Assembly: GCA_963575745.1 (NCBI GenBank)
Contig: CAUYUJ010004581.1
Location: forward strand, 1 to 22,500
Direction: 5' to 3'
DNA length: 22,500 nucleotides
Source of the DNA: Prorocentrum cordatum
Taxonomy: Eukaryota; Sar; Dinophyceae; Prorocentrales; Prorocentraceae
The translations under genes were made by a program, and so were the position numbers. The first letter of the stretch is position 1; each line of letters opens with the position of its first letter. This document shows, piece after piece, positions 1 through 8,341 of this stretch. The notes under the pieces were generated by a model. The model searched no databases. It had not been told where the DNA came from and was given only the letters and a program-made list of their open reading frames with translations.

Positions 1-7
1 GCAGCAG

Positions 8-64
8 CATCATCATCATCAGCATCATCAGCATCATCATCATCAACATCATCATCATCACAAG

Positions 65-146
<82 letters not shown>
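8..146. repeat. (CAT)n microsatellite
   Basis: Nearly uninterrupted CAT/ATC trinucleotide repeat with a few AGC and AAC variants in its first 65 bases. It abuts the following CCT tract with no spacer. No gene is present. Confidence 0.97.
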
Positions 147-147
<1 letters not shown>

Positions 148-824
148 CCCTCCTCCCGCTCGTCCCGCTCCTCCCGCTCCTCCTCCTCTTCCTCCTCCTC
201 CTCCTCCTCCTCCTCGTCCTCCTCCAGCTCCTCCTCCTCCTCCTCCTCCTCCTCCTCCTCCTCCTCTTCCCCCTCCTCCTCCTCCTACTCCTTCCTCCTC
301 CCCTGCCTCCTCCCTCTCCTCTCCCTCCTCCGGCTCTAGTACCTTCCTTATCCTTCTCCTCCCTCCTCCTCCTCCCCACCTCCTCCTCCTCCTCCTTCTC
401 CGCCTCCGCCTCCAACCTCCTCCTCCTCCTCCTCCTCCTCCTCCTCCTCCTCCTCCTCCTCCTCCTCCTCCTCCTCCCCGTCCTCCTCCTCCTCCTCCTC
501 CTCCTCCTCCGCCTCGCCTCCGTCCTCCCCTCCTCCTCTCTCCTGCTCCTGGTCCTACCACCTCCTCCTCCTCACTCCTCGTCCTCCTTCCTCCTGCTGC
601 TGTTCCTGCTCCTGTTCCTGCTCCGCTTCTTGATCCTCCTCCTCCTCCTCCCCCCCTTCTCCTCCTCCTCCTCCTCCTCCTCCTCCTCCTCCTCCTCCTC
701 CTCATCGTCCTCGTCTCGTCCTCCTCCTCCTCCTCTCCTCCTCCTCCTCCTCCTCCTCCTCCTACTTCTCCTCCTCCTCCGCCTCCTCCTCCTCATCCTC
801 CTCCACCTCCTTCTCCTCCTCCCC
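147..824. repeat. (CCT)n polypyrimidine tract
   Basis: About 680 bases of CCT/TCC triplets, with the purest run near 419-477, interrupted by CGC, CTG and CCA variants. Almost all purines lie on the minus strand, so it is a candidate triplex (H-DNA) former. Open frames across it (poly-Arg/Gly on one strand, poly-Ser/Leu on the other) are compositional artefacts. Confidence 0.96.
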
Positions 825-1017
825 TGCTGGTGTGACAGAGGCCCCCTGTAGCAACCGCCCATAGATGGGGATACAGGCTTTGCCATGTCGGGTTTCGAGC
901 GGCCTATCCACAACTGTGGCGCTGTGAGGGCGGGCCGAAATGCCATGCATGGCCCGATGGGGATGGGGATAGGTTAAATGATACGGATGGGGATGAGGAT
1001 GGGGATTAGATGAAAAG
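825..1017. other. Unique spacer with G-rich GGATGGGGAT motif
   Basis: No gene is seen. Between about 949 and 1010 the decamer GGATGGGGAT recurs imperfectly, giving closely spaced GGGG runs that could form a G-quadruplex. Confidence 0.5.
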
Positions 1018-1147
1018 CAGCGCTATAAACAAACTATTTGCGATCCGCGCGGATTTCTTGGATCTGCGCTGGGCCCTCCCGGCGGCGCCTCTGGCGCCGC
1101 CCCTAGCGCGCTCTGCGCGCTAGGGAGAGGGGTCTGAGCTGGATGGG
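1018..1147 (+). mobile_element. Foldback element, family P (copy P0)
   Basis: Begins CAGCGCTATAAACAAAC and carries the family core GATCCGCGCGGATTTCTTGG. Two tight hairpins follow: GGCGGCGCC/GGCGCCGCC around 1080-1101 and CTAGCGCGC/GCGCGCTAG around 1103-1123. The same layout recurs on the minus strand at 9350-9480, including a similar tail (GGGTCYGAGCTGGATGG-like). It is a short non-coding repeat with nested palindromes; the terminal inverted partner of the left end is not evident in this copy. Confidence 0.65.
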
Positions 1148-1754
1148 CCTGAGAAAATCTGTCCAAGACAGGGGGAGGTAAAAGCCAAACTGTTCAAAAT
1201 CGGCCCCTGGACCCCTCCCGACACCCCGGATCCGTTTCTGACGCCCCTGGGCCCCGGACACGGACCCCGACGACACCGAAGAGAGCAATTACCTTCTCGG
1301 ACCAGAACCTCGAACCTCGCCCCCCGCTTCCTACGGGCCAAAACCAGTGCCGGGCCACCTCCGTTCCCCAGCCGACTTCAATTCCCTGCGGCACTCGATC
1401 AGACAGGGGCAGAGAAGCCAAACGCCGTCCGGCGCGTGGGCGGAACACGGCAGCAGGCGTCGCTTGCCGCTGGCACGAGCGAGCCAGAACGGAGCATCGA
1501 CGCCGAAACCCGCACCCCCGTCGTGACCCGCGGCAGGGCCAGTCTGAAGAGCATGGCGCATCGAGTCCGTGGCACTGTCGAGTGCGCGCCAGCGGGGGAG
1601 GCAGGGCAGCTCTGGTCCCCCTACCCGTGCTCGTTCTCCCTCTGCTTCGCCCCTCCCCCATCGCCCTCCGTCCCCGCCTCTCTGCGTCGCCGCCACACCT
1701 TGCTGGCACCGCTCACCGTGCATCCCCGCAGCAGCTCGGGTGCCAAGAAGAGCT
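1148..1754. other. GC-rich unique spacer, no gene recognised
   Basis: About 600 bases of non-repetitive GC-rich sequence. Several frames are open on both strands, as expected from GC content alone. No domain, splice-like boundary or codon pattern singles one out. Confidence 0.5.
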
Positions 1755-1962
1755 GCGATGCAAGAGTACTCCAGATTTCGTAACGAAAGGGAGGGGGTCT
1801 GGACCCTCCAAGACAAGCCATTTCAGACCTCCCCCGTGGGAGAACCCTCCAAAACATCGTCCCCAGACCCCCCAGGCCCTCCAAGATAGCCTGGAAGAGA
1901 CCCCCCCCGAAATGAGACCCCCCTCCCTTTATTACGAAATCTGGAGTACGCGCACATCGTCC
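1755..1962. mobile_element. Foldback/MITE-like element, family Q (copy Q1)
   Basis: Left end GTACTCCAGATTTCGTAACG (from 1766) has a near-perfect inverted partner ending at 1949. The match continues through AAAGGGAGGGGGTCT on the left and its complement on the right, about 37 bp of terminal inverted repeat. A weaker match (GACGATG...) extends outward on both sides. The interior is C-rich and non-coding. A diverged sister, Q2, lies at 2625-2822. Confidence 0.8.
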
Positions 1963-2011
1963 ATCGACCCTCGCACACGCACGGCCTCCCTCGCGCCGGC
2001 GTGGGGGCAGC

Positions 2012-2173
2012 GGGTCCTGCGGGAAGGTGGGTCCTGGACCCCATGGGGCCTTCGCCCCGGACGAGTGCGTGCTTCATCCGGAGCCGCTCTCCTGACCATC
2101 CCGGGGCCCGTGGCAGGCCCCAAGAGCCCGAACGCCGCGAACAAAACCTGGGGGCCCCTTTCCCGCAGGACCC
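2012..2173. mobile_element. Foldback element, singleton S
   Basis: GGGTCCTGCGGGAAGG at 2012-2027 is mirrored by CTTTCCCGCAGGACCC ending at 2173, and the match extends inward into GGGTCC/GGGCCC. This is a terminal inverted repeat of roughly 25 bp around a 160-bp non-coding interior. No other copy was seen in the window. It lies between Q1 and GATGCATC-foldback A. Confidence 0.6.
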
Positions 2174-2181
2174 GTTTCCAG

Positions 2182-2370
2182 AGGCCTCGTAGACGAGGTC
2201 CGAGTGGACGGGGTCGGAGGATCGCGCCGCATCGGCGATGCGTCGGCGATGCATCGGCGATGCATCGGCGATGCGTCGGCGACGTGGCTCCACATCGAGC
2301 TGCATCGCCGATGCATCGGCGGTGCGGCGCGATCCTCCGACCCCATCCGCTCGAACTCCATCTCATCTGG
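2182..2370. mobile_element. GATGCATC-foldback element, copy A
   Basis: Outer end AGGCCTCGTAGACGAGGTCC is followed by GGTCGGAGGATCGCGCCGCA; the right arm carries the complement of the latter. The arms contain the 11-bp unit GCATCGGCGAT in several copies, and the centre is GGCTCCACATCGAGC, itself a hairpin. The outermost right end is diverged. It belongs to the same family as elements at 3264, 11886, 13431 and 14003. Confidence 0.85.
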
Positions 2371-2379
2371 GGACCTAGG

Positions 2380-2532
2380 GTTAGGTCGGGCATGTCCTAC
2401 AGGCTGGTTCTCGAAGAGAAAAGAAAAATAGCAAAAAGCACAAAACACAGCACGTCAAGAACAAACAAAAAAGCGACAAATCGTCCCCAGACAATGTGTT
2501 CTCGAATACTCCTCCTGTAGAGTGGCATGCAA
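2380..2532. mobile_element. MITE-like element, family G (copy G1)
   Basis: Left end TTAGGTCGGGCATGTCCTAC and right end CCTCCTGTAGAGTGGCATGC are imperfect inverted repeats (both arms read GGCATG..C.CTACAGG). The interior is A-rich (AAAGAAAAATAGCAAAAAGC) and includes ATCGTCCCCAGACAATGT, shared with copies at 10054-10269 and 10651-10800. It starts within about 10 bases of the end of foldback A. Confidence 0.75.
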
Positions 2533-2590
2533 AGTTGAACGCCAGCAGCGGGGTCGCCGCCAGTCGACACGACACGAACCCACCGTATCC
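2521..2590 (+). repeat. Dispersed repeat T, copy 1
   Basis: AGTGGCATGCAAAGTTGAAC followed by GGGGTCGCCGCCAGTCGACA matches 9597-9665 with few changes. It overlaps the right end of G1 by about 12 bases. Confidence 0.7.
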
Positions 2591-2624
2591 GTATCCGCCC
2601 CCTCGCGGTTTGCTGTCCGACGAT

Positions 2625-2822
2625 GCAAAGTACTCCAGATCCTTCGATAAGCACCCCCCCGTGCCTACCTGTCCGACGCCCCTTGCCCGCCCCCCGACGC
2701 GCCCCGAACCCACTCCCTCTCGCTCCCCAACCTCCCCACGCCCCCCGAAGGACAGCGGTTTCCTACCCCCCCCCCCCCACGCGATCCACCCCCCCCACGC
2801 TTATTGAGAGACCTGGAGTAGT
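2625..2822. mobile_element. Foldback/MITE-like element, family Q (copy Q2)
   Basis: Left AAAGTACTCCAGATCCTTCG then ATAAGCACCCCCC; right CACGCTTATTGAGAGACCTG then GAGTAGTC. These pair as inverted repeats of about 30 bp with several mismatches. The left flank GACGATGCAA is shared with Q1. The interior is a C-rich non-coding tract. Confidence 0.7.
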
Positions 2823-2868
2823 CTACCGGGCGGCCAGAAACCACGCCGAAGACGGAACGAGCTCTCGC

Positions 2869-2974
2869 CTCGCCGAGGCGTTCGGCTTCAGGGCGTGCAT
2901 GTCGGAACTCCGCGGGTTCAGCTTGCGGATGTCGAAGGCGACGCGCTTGATGATGACGGGCGGGCAGGCGTCCA
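2869..2974 (-). CDS. Candidate internal exon, unknown protein
   Basis: On the minus strand a pyrimidine-rich stretch ends in CCCACCCCTGCAG and is followed by an open, GC3-rich segment. The peptide reads DACPPVIIKRVAFDIRKLNP and then RSSDMHALKPNASARRE. It contrasts with its neighbours because it is not low-complexity and has a mixed hydrophobic/charged pattern. A possible GC-type donor follows (GCGAG|GCGAGA); GC donors are known in dinoflagellates but the right edge is uncertain. The frame stays open well beyond both edges because of GC content, so exon limits rest on splice-like motifs only. It lies downstream (minus sense) of the terminal exon candidate at 4567-4685, so it would belong to another gene. 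I do not recognise the family. Confidence 0.4.
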
Positions 2975-3263
2975 CTGCAGGGGTGGGCCCGCGGGAGGAG
3001 AACGAGGTGGACGTCAGCAGGGCGGGAGCCGCAGGGGCAGCAGCGAGAGGGAGCCGCAGTCGGCGCGCCAACCGCGACGCGCAAGGCAGCGGAGGGGCCT
3101 TCCTGCCCGCGGCGAGCTCCGGCCGCGATTGAGCTCCCCCACCTCCTTCCGTGGAACGCCCCGAGATCCCGAGCCCCTCCCGAGCCCAAGGCGGTCCTGA
3201 TGTCAAAGTCTGGAATGTGGTGACATCCCCTTCCCAGGAGAACAAAATAGCATCGGTGACCAG
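2975..3263. other. Spacer, no feature recognised
   Basis: GC-rich non-repetitive sequence between the exon candidate and foldback B. If the exon is real, the first part is its upstream intron. Nothing else is recognised. Confidence 0.4.
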
Positions 3264-3491
3264 AGGCCTCCTGCATGGGGTCCGAGCAGACGGGGGCGGA
3301 GGATCGCGCCGCATCGGCGAGGCATCGACGATGCGAGGGCGACGCATCGGCGCTGCATCGCCGACGACGGCGACGCATCGGTGACGTCGGGGTGGAGAAA
3401 ATCGGGCTCCGCATCGAGCCGCATCGCCGATGCATCGGCGATGCGGCGCAATCCTCCGACGCCATCTGCTCCGACCCCATCTAGGAGGCCT
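3264..3491. mobile_element. GATGCATC-foldback element, copy B
   Basis: Outer inverted repeat AGGCCTCCTGCATGGGGTCC on the left and GGACCCCATCTAGGAGGCCT (with small changes) on the right. Inside is GGAGGATCGCGCCGCATCGG and its complement. The 11-bp units are degenerate in the left arm. The core reads GTGGAGAAAATCGGGCTC. No clear target-site duplication is visible. Confidence 0.88.
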
Positions 3492-3627
3492 AGATTGGCG
3501 GCGAGCGAGGGGAGGAAATGCGAACGAGAAGGCCTTCCCAAAGGCGGCGGGACTTCTCGGAAGCCCGCGCGCCTTCTGAGACGTTTCTGCGTCTTCGGAG
3601 AAGGCCCAGAAAACCTCACTGTCGAGA

Positions 3628-3811
3628 GCGGCCACGAGGGGGGCGTCCAAGAGGGGGGGATGCAAATCATGGCCGGGGGCATGTGCGCAGCCCGAGGTGG
3701 GGCCGGGGACGTAATGAAAGAAGACGAGGCGCCATGGATCCTGGGGAAGATCACGGCCCGCGCCATGATATCCCCCCCCCCCCCCGTCATCACCCCCCTC
3801 CTTGCCGCCCC
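3628..3811. mobile_element. Foldback-like repeat U, uninterrupted copy U1
   Basis: GCGGCCACGAGGGGGGCGTC at the left is matched in inverse by the right end GTCATCACCCCCCTCCTTGC then CGCC. Internal ATCATGGCC and GGCGCCATG motifs are shared with U2 (10313-10831). U1 lacks both insertions carried by U2 and serves as the empty-site reference. It is non-coding. Confidence 0.75.
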
Positions 3812-3871
3812 AGACCCTCGCCGCCGACCGGAGTGACGCGCTGGCCCCGGTCCGCGCTGGTCCACGTCGGC

Positions 3872-3872
<1 letters not shown>

Positions 3873-3902
<30 letters not shown>

Positions 3903-4075
3903 GACGCGGAGGCGGAGGCGGAAGAGGCGGAGGAGAGGGAGGAGGCGGAGGAGGGGAAGGAGGAGGAGTCGGAGACGGAGGAGGCGGAGGAGAGGGAAGA
4001 CGAGGAGGAGGCGGAGGAGGCGGAGGAGGCGGAGGAGGAGGTGGAGGGAGGAGGAGGAGGAGGAGGAGGGGGCCC
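3873..4075. repeat. (GGA)n polypurine tract
   Basis: About 200 bases of GGA with GGC interruptions; the purines are on the plus strand. It ends in a G-run followed by GC-rich unique sequence. Open frames across it are compositional. Confidence 0.95.
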
Positions 4076-4230
4076 AGGCCGCGAACCCGGGGCGGGCCGC
4101 GAGATGGCTCTCCCCAGGCGCGGGGGTCGGCCGCGGGCCCTTCTTCCGCGCAGCTCCCAGAAGAGCCGGGTCGGCCAGAGGCCAAGGCTCCCAACGTCGC
4201 GCCCCGCGCGGCGCGAGGAGCGCAAAAGGC

Positions 4231-4386
4231 AAACAACCTCGCGCTCTCGCGTCGCCTCCCAAAGGGAGAAGAGGGTGAGGAGGAGTCGGAGCGCGAACCG
4301 CAAAGTGCGAACAACTTCGCGCTCTCGCGTCGCCTCCCAAAGGGAGAAGAGGGTGAGGAGGAATCGGAGCCGAAGCGCGAACGAAG
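4231..4386. repeat. 78-bp tandem duplication
   Basis: Two adjacent copies, starting at about 4231 and 4309, of a unit containing CGCGCTCTCGCGTCGCCTCC and AAAGGGAGAAGAGGGTGAGG. They differ at only a few positions. The period is 78 bp, a multiple of 3, so a frame crossing it repeats a 26-residue unit; I see no other sign that it is coding. The second copy runs into short GAAGCGCGAA repeats. Confidence 0.9.
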
Positions 4387-4566
4387 CGCGAAGCGCGAAT
4401 GACTTCGGGCACTCGAGGGGGTCGGACAGGCAGTGGCAGAAGCTTGCTTCGTCGGCAGCGAGGCGGCGAGCTCCGCTCCAGAGAGATGCGCTAGAAACGG
4501 GCACCAACTGGCGGATTGGCCAGGGGGCAAAAAGGGTGGGGGAACGCCGAGATGAAGAAGGGACGC

Positions 4567-4685
4567 TCAGAAGTCGAAGAGTTCGACGATGAGCAGCTGG
4601 GGGGGCAGCAGCAGCCAGGCGCGCAGGGCCAGAGAGCGGTGGGCGGCCGTGGCAAACAACGGTGGCAAGGGTGGCGAGAGGGCGG
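4567..4685 (-). CDS. Candidate 3'-terminal exon, unknown protein
   Basis: On the minus strand the acceptor-like GCCTGTTTCTGTCATTGCAG precedes an open segment. After two bases completing a split codon it reads ALSPPLPPLFATAAHRSLAL, then RAWLLLPPQLLIVELFDF, then TGA at 4567-4569. Length is 119 nt. The pyrimidine tract plus CAG, GC3-rich codons and a hydrophobic C-terminus ending just before a stop argue for a real last exon. The incoming phase (two leftover bases) fits the outgoing phase of the candidate exon at 7437-7514. The family is not recognised; a short membrane-associated tail is possible. The main alternative is chance, since GC-rich frames are long here. Confidence 0.38.
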
Positions 4686-4689
4686 CTGC

Positions 4690-5134
4690 AATGACAGAAA
4701 CAGGCATTCGAACATCTGATGAAGAAACCTCCTCTCGAAAAGCTGGGCCGACGTTTCCTAACTTGATTGACCCCAGTTGTCGCTGACCCCCGTGAGGCGT
4801 GCGACGAAAACACAGCCAGAGTCATATCATTGCGCTTGTGCACGGGGAGTGCTGCCTGGCGGCTCGGAAATGCAAGCTGCGAGGGCCGTCGTCTCGACTG
4901 GGTTTATGCTGCGATCCGTCCTCATTTCAGGGACATATGATACTACTGCATCCGTGGTGCTACCATACGGATCGCCGAACAAGGAACGGAACTTGTCCTA
5001 ACCATCCTGTCGTGTTTAGTCCTCGTTTTGAAGAGACAACGTCTCGAATCTCCGTCTTCCTCCTCCTTATTATTCCTCCTTCCCCGTCCTCCCTCCTCCA
5101 ATCCCTGCCTCTGCCCTCCGCATGTCCACTTCGG
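4690..5134. other. Unique spacer, no gene recognised
   Basis: Less GC-rich and non-repetitive, apart from a short CCTCC-rich piece near 5060-5100. It would lie in an intron if the flanking exon candidates are joined. Nothing identifiable was seen. Confidence 0.4.
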
Positions 5135-5820
5135 CGTACCGCTCACACGCTCCAGGCAAGGCCCCGATTCCAATGTTCGCATGGCGGCGGTGCCTCATTT
5201 CGGCACACCCCTCACACGTGTCGTGGCCACATAGGGAGCACCAGCTAAGGCCCGCATGCTAGGGTTCGCATGGCGCCGCACCCCGCACGCACTTCGCGGT
5301 TCCACAGGAAACTCAAGGCTCACCCCTCGCACGCATTGTGGCCCCATCGGGAGCTGCAGCTAAGGCCTGGATGCCAGAGTTTGCATGGCGTCGGTGCTTA
5401 ATTTCGGCACAACCAACCCTCACACGCTTCGTGGCCCCATAGGGAACTCCAGCTAAGGCCCAAGTGTGAGGGTTCGCATGGCGTCGGTGCTTCATTTCGG
5501 CACACCCTTTATACATTATGTGGCCCCGTAGGGAACTTCAGCTAAACCACAATTGCCAGGGCTCGCATGGCGTCGGAGCTTCATGTCAGCACACCCCTCA
5601 CACACTGTGTGGCCACACAGGGAGCTCCAGCTAAGGCCGAATTGCCAAGGATTCCAAGGCGTGCATACCCTATCTCGGCTCACCATTCGCACTCTTCTTG
5701 GCCCCATACGGAGCTCTATCTAAGGCCCAAATGCCAAGGTTCGCGAGGCGGCGGTGCCCCATGTCGGATCACCCCTGACACGCTCCGTGGCCCCACTGGG
5801 AGCTCCAGCTAAGGCCCAAT
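5135..5820. repeat. 89-bp satellite array, about 7.5 units
   Basis: The landmark GCTAAGG (or a close variant) falls at 5244, 5359, 5452, 5541, 5630, 5719 and 5808. Spacings are 115, 93, 89, 89, 89 and 89, so the period is 89 bp with two irregular early units. Each unit contains GGTTCGCATGGCGTCGGTGC, TCATTTCGGCACACCCCTCA and GTGGCCCCATAGGGAGCTCC. Because 89 is not a multiple of 3, no frame spans the array, which argues against coding. Unit divergence increases toward the left. Confidence 0.93.
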
Positions 5821-5872
5821 GATTGTGATGGTGATGGTGATGATGATGATCGTGAGGATGATGAGGGGACGA
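5821..5872. repeat. GATGGT/GATGAT microsatellite
   Basis: Short run of GATGGT and GATGAT triplets directly after the last 89-bp unit. Confidence 0.8.
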
Positions 5873-5920
5873 CGAGGAGAGCAGTTACCATTACAGACCC
5901 TACTGGGCTAGCAGGAAGGG

Positions 5921-6270
5921 GCGGAGGAGGAGGAGGAGGAGAACCCGGGAGGAAGAGGAGGAGGAGGAGGAGGAGGAGGAGGAGGAGAAGCAGCAGGAAG
6001 AGGAGGAGGAGGAGGAGGAGGAGGAGGAGGGGGAAAGAGGAGGAGGACGACGAGCAGGAGGAGGAGAAGGAGGAGCAGGAGGAGACGCAGGTGCGGCGAA
6101 GCAGGAGGAGGAGGAGGAGGAGAAGGAGGAGCAGGGAGGCGGAGGCGAGCAGCGACAGAAGGAGGAGGAGGGGTGGAGGAGGAGGAGGAGGAGGAGGAGG
6201 AGGAGGAGGAGGAGGAGGAGGAGGAGGAGGAGGAGAGGGGGGGGAGGGAGGAGGGGGAGGGGGGAGGAGG
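5921..6270. repeat. (GGA)n polypurine tract
   Basis: About 350 bases of GGA with AGC and CGA interruptions; the purest run is near 6173-6235 and is followed by G-runs. Purines are on the plus strand, so a triplex or G-quadruplex is possible. It is non-coding. Confidence 0.95.
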
Positions 6271-6665
6271 ACGCGCCCCGCGCGCCGCTGGCCTGCCATC
6301 TGCGCCAGGTCCATGTCCTCCCAGGAGGGGGCTGGGAGGGTGGTGCCGAGAGGGCGGCGCCGCTGGGCTCCGGCGACGACAGCGTGGCAAACGCATGCCA
6401 CGACTCGCAAATCGTATGTGGCCTACAGTCGGGGCGTTGACCTAAAGAACCCAAAATAAGGAGCGGGGCCCCTTTTTTCCATAAGTTAACCTTCGATTTC
6501 CGGTCGGAAACATAAGGAAAGCCTGAGGCAAGCTGTGAAACACTTAAGGAACGCGGAGCCCCTCCCCAACGAAAAGGGTTCCTTCTGCAGGGCCCGGACT
6601 GTAGGTCCAGCGAAGGGATTCACAGTCCGTGACATCGGGGTAACCATGTGAATGTCTGACGCTTG
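6271..6665. other. Unique spacer; unassigned minus-strand open frame
   Basis: Mixed-composition sequence, AT-richer after 6436. A minus-strand frame across about 6486-6660 reads TPMSRTVNPFAGPTVRALQK and then KPFSLGRG-like sequence. It is not low-complexity but has no splice-like boundary and no recognised homology. I would not call it a gene. Confidence 0.3.
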
Positions 6666-7375
6666 TGGCTGGGAGCTTCGCGAGGAGTGGAGTGCGCTCG
6701 GTGAGCAAGGGGAGGGCAGCAAGCAGAGGGAATGGAAAGGATGGAGGGCAGAGATGGGAGGACAGGGGACTCCCCTGTCCCCTCCCCTTTGTCCCTTTCC
6801 CCTCTCCCCGTCCCCCCCTCCCCGCACGACCTCCCGCGCTGTGGTCACAGAAGGGGCTTCCCCTCCTCCGAAGAGGGGGGGGGGCCTTTTCTGGGACGGG
6901 AGAAGTGGAAGGGGGGGAGTGGAGAGGGAGCCAAAAACAGCCCCCGAGCGGGAGTGGTTCGACACGAGCCGATCCCGATCCAAGACACCACCGCACTTCA
7001 AGCAGGGTAGAGTGGAAGAGGAGGAAGGGGGGAAGGGGAAGAAGTAAGGAGGGGAGGGGGGGAGGAGGCAGGGGAGGAGGGGGATAGGGGAGGGAGGGAA
7101 TGAGGGGAATCAGGAGAGCATGCAGAAAGACGAGGAGGGGATGAGGAGAGGGAGACGGTGTCGAAGAGAACACGGAGAGCACGGGACGCGGAGGAGGGCC
7201 ACGATGGGGAGAGGGGGGGGAGGGGAGGGAAGGAGGGAAGAGAGACGTTGAGGGGGGCCAGGGAGGAAAGGCGAGGGGGGACGGATCAAGATGAAAGGAA
7301 CGAGAAGAACGAGGAAAACAAACGGGGAGGGAGGCAGGGAGCGGGCGAGGGGGGGGGGGCGGCAAGCAGCGTGGA
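6666..7375. repeat. Polypurine/polypyrimidine region
   Basis: Mostly G- and A-rich on the plus strand (GGGGAGGG, GAGGAGGG) with a C-rich insert at 6770-6830. A perfect hairpin GGACAGGGG-ACT-CCCCTGTCC lies near 6760-6780. No gene is present. Confidence 0.75.
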
Positions 7376-7436
7376 GAAACCAGCACGCCGGGAGCAGTCC
7401 CACCTGGAACTCTCGGCCCCACCCCCCCCGCGGCAC

Positions 7437-7514
7437 CTCTCGAGGCAGACAGGTCCGTCGGGGCCCCTGGTCCTTGCTGCGGGGTGCAGAAGTTCCGCTG
7501 CGTCTTCTCCACGG
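7437..7514 (-). CDS. Candidate internal exon, unknown protein
   Basis: The minus strand has the acceptor-like CTTCCTCACCTCCGACCCCTGAG (three bases of which end the intron), then two bases completing a codon. The frame then reads VEKTQRNFCTPQQGPGAPTD and LSASR, one leftover base, and a GT donor (CGAGAG|GTGCCG). Length is 78 nt. Codons mostly end in G or C (AAG ACG CAG CGG AAC TTC TGC ACC), unlike the neighbouring simple repeats. The outgoing phase matches the terminal exon candidate at 4567-4685. No domain is recognised. The frame is open well beyond both edges, so the edges rest on splice motifs. Confidence 0.4.
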
Positions 7515-7716
7515 CTCAGGGGTCGGAGGTGAGGAAGGGAGGTCGAGGCTTTGACTCTGTGGAGCACGATGGGCCAGGCGCAGATCTCCTGATCAATCGA
7601 AGCCACTTCCACCACATGATGTCGCTGCATTTCTGCGCCTGCCAGGAGCAGCTCTCAGGCTTGAGCAGTCTGCTGACTGCACGACTCCTGGGGCCGACGT
7701 GAGGACGGGAGGTCGA
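7515..7716 (+). repeat. Unique segment flanked by direct repeats
   Basis: GGTCGGAGGTGAGGAAGGGA-GGTCGAG (near 7521) and GGCCGACGTGAGGACGGGA-GGTCGAG (near 7692) are similar direct repeats about 170 bp apart. The sequence between is non-repetitive. A plus frame (LLINRSHFHHMMSLHFCACQ) is open through it but has no recognised family. Confidence 0.45.
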
Positions 7717-7726
7717 GAACACAGGC

Positions 7727-8060
7727 AGCAGAAACAGTACATCCACAAACTTCTGGAGATCCGCGCGGATCTCTTCGGACGACGCTGCCCTCCGCTCTCT
7801 TGGCCAGTCTTAGGCCATCTTGGAGCCATCTTGGGCCGTCTTAGAGGCATCTTGGGGACCATATTGGCCGTCTTGGAGGCTATCTTGGGCGTCTTGGGGG
7901 CCTCTTGGGCCGTCTTTGGGCCTTCTTCGGGCCCTCTCGGGGGCCTCTTGGGCTGCCCCCCCTCGCCTGGGGAGGGGGGGCGCCGGAGGAGCGGCCCCAG
8001 GAGGCAGCCAAACGCCGACCCAAAGAACTCTGCGCGCGGCCCTGCAGCAGCCTGGCTGTG
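7727..8060. mobile_element. Diverged family P foldback carrying a short-period array (P2)
   Basis: The left end CACAAACTTCTGGAGATCCG then CGCGGATCTCTTCGG matches the P left terminus. The right end CGCCGACCCAAAGAACTCTG then CGCGCGG matches the complement of the P terminus with several changes. Between them sits the CCATCTTGGG array (7807-7955) and a GC-rich hairpin region. Treating the whole as one element is an inference from the paired ends. Confidence 0.45.
7807..7955 (-). repeat. 10-11 bp periodic array (CCATCTTGGG)
   Basis: About 14 degenerate units such as GCCATCTTGGA, GCCATCTTGGG, CCGTCTTAGAG and GGCCTCTTGG, spaced 10-11 bp. The complementary orientation (CCAAGATGGC) forms the long array at 20822-21420. 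No convincing protein is encoded. Confidence 0.85.
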
Positions 8061-8115
8061 CAGCTGTCGCCCTCGAGGAGAGAGGCGGCGAGGGGGGAAC
8101 GCACGACGAGGGGGC
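8013..8115 (+). repeat. Dispersed direct repeat, copy 1
   Basis: GCCGACCCAAAGAACTCTGC then CCTGCAGCAGCCTGGCTGTG matches 8342-8442. The first part overlaps the P-family right end, so the repeat may be a longer P-derived unit. Confidence 0.65.
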
Positions 8116-8156
8116 AACCGCATCGGGAAGGGGGGGCACACAGTTAGGGGGAAAAC

Positions 8157-8294
8157 AAACCTACCTCGCTTTAGACCACCCTCGCTTCCAAGAGATACCA
8201 AGCGATGCCAAACTACGGCCTGTACTGGTTAGGCTGCTTGACGAGGAGGCGCGTGGTATGACTTGGTTTTGCCTGGAAGCGAAAGCGGGGTAGG
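8157..8294. mobile_element. Probable foldback element
   Basis: Left ACCTACCTCGCTTTAGACCA then CGCTTCCAAGAGATACCAAG. The right end, complemented, reads ACCTACCCCGCTTTCGCTTC then CAGGCAAAACCAAG. The arms agree in blocks with one indel. The element separates the two copies of the direct repeat at 8013 and 8342. Confidence 0.45.
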
Positions 8295-8341
8295 TAATTC
8301 ACGCTCCGAACAGTGGCCCGGCATCGACGACACCTCGCCCC

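Noticed and set aside
142-950. Arg/Gly-, Glu- and Leu-rich open frames across the CCT tract
   Set aside because: Pure products of triplet repeats; several overlapping frames are open on both strands at once.
2375-2390. Telomere-like CCTAGGGTTAGG
   Set aside because: Single occurrence at the left end of element G1; not a tandem telomeric repeat.
1582-2520. 312-residue plus-strand frame
   Set aside because: It crosses Q1, S, foldback A and most of G1, all inverted-repeat elements. Its composition follows the repeats and no domain is visible.
2823-4843. Two very long minus-strand frames (529 and 546 residues)
   Set aside because: Both run through foldback B, repeat U1 and the GGA tract. Only the short islands 2869-2974 and 4567-4685 look coding, and the latter is in yet another frame.
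5135-5820. CRISPR array
   Set aside because: Period 89 bp with the whole unit repeated; no alternation of constant repeat and unique spacer, and the context is eukaryotic.
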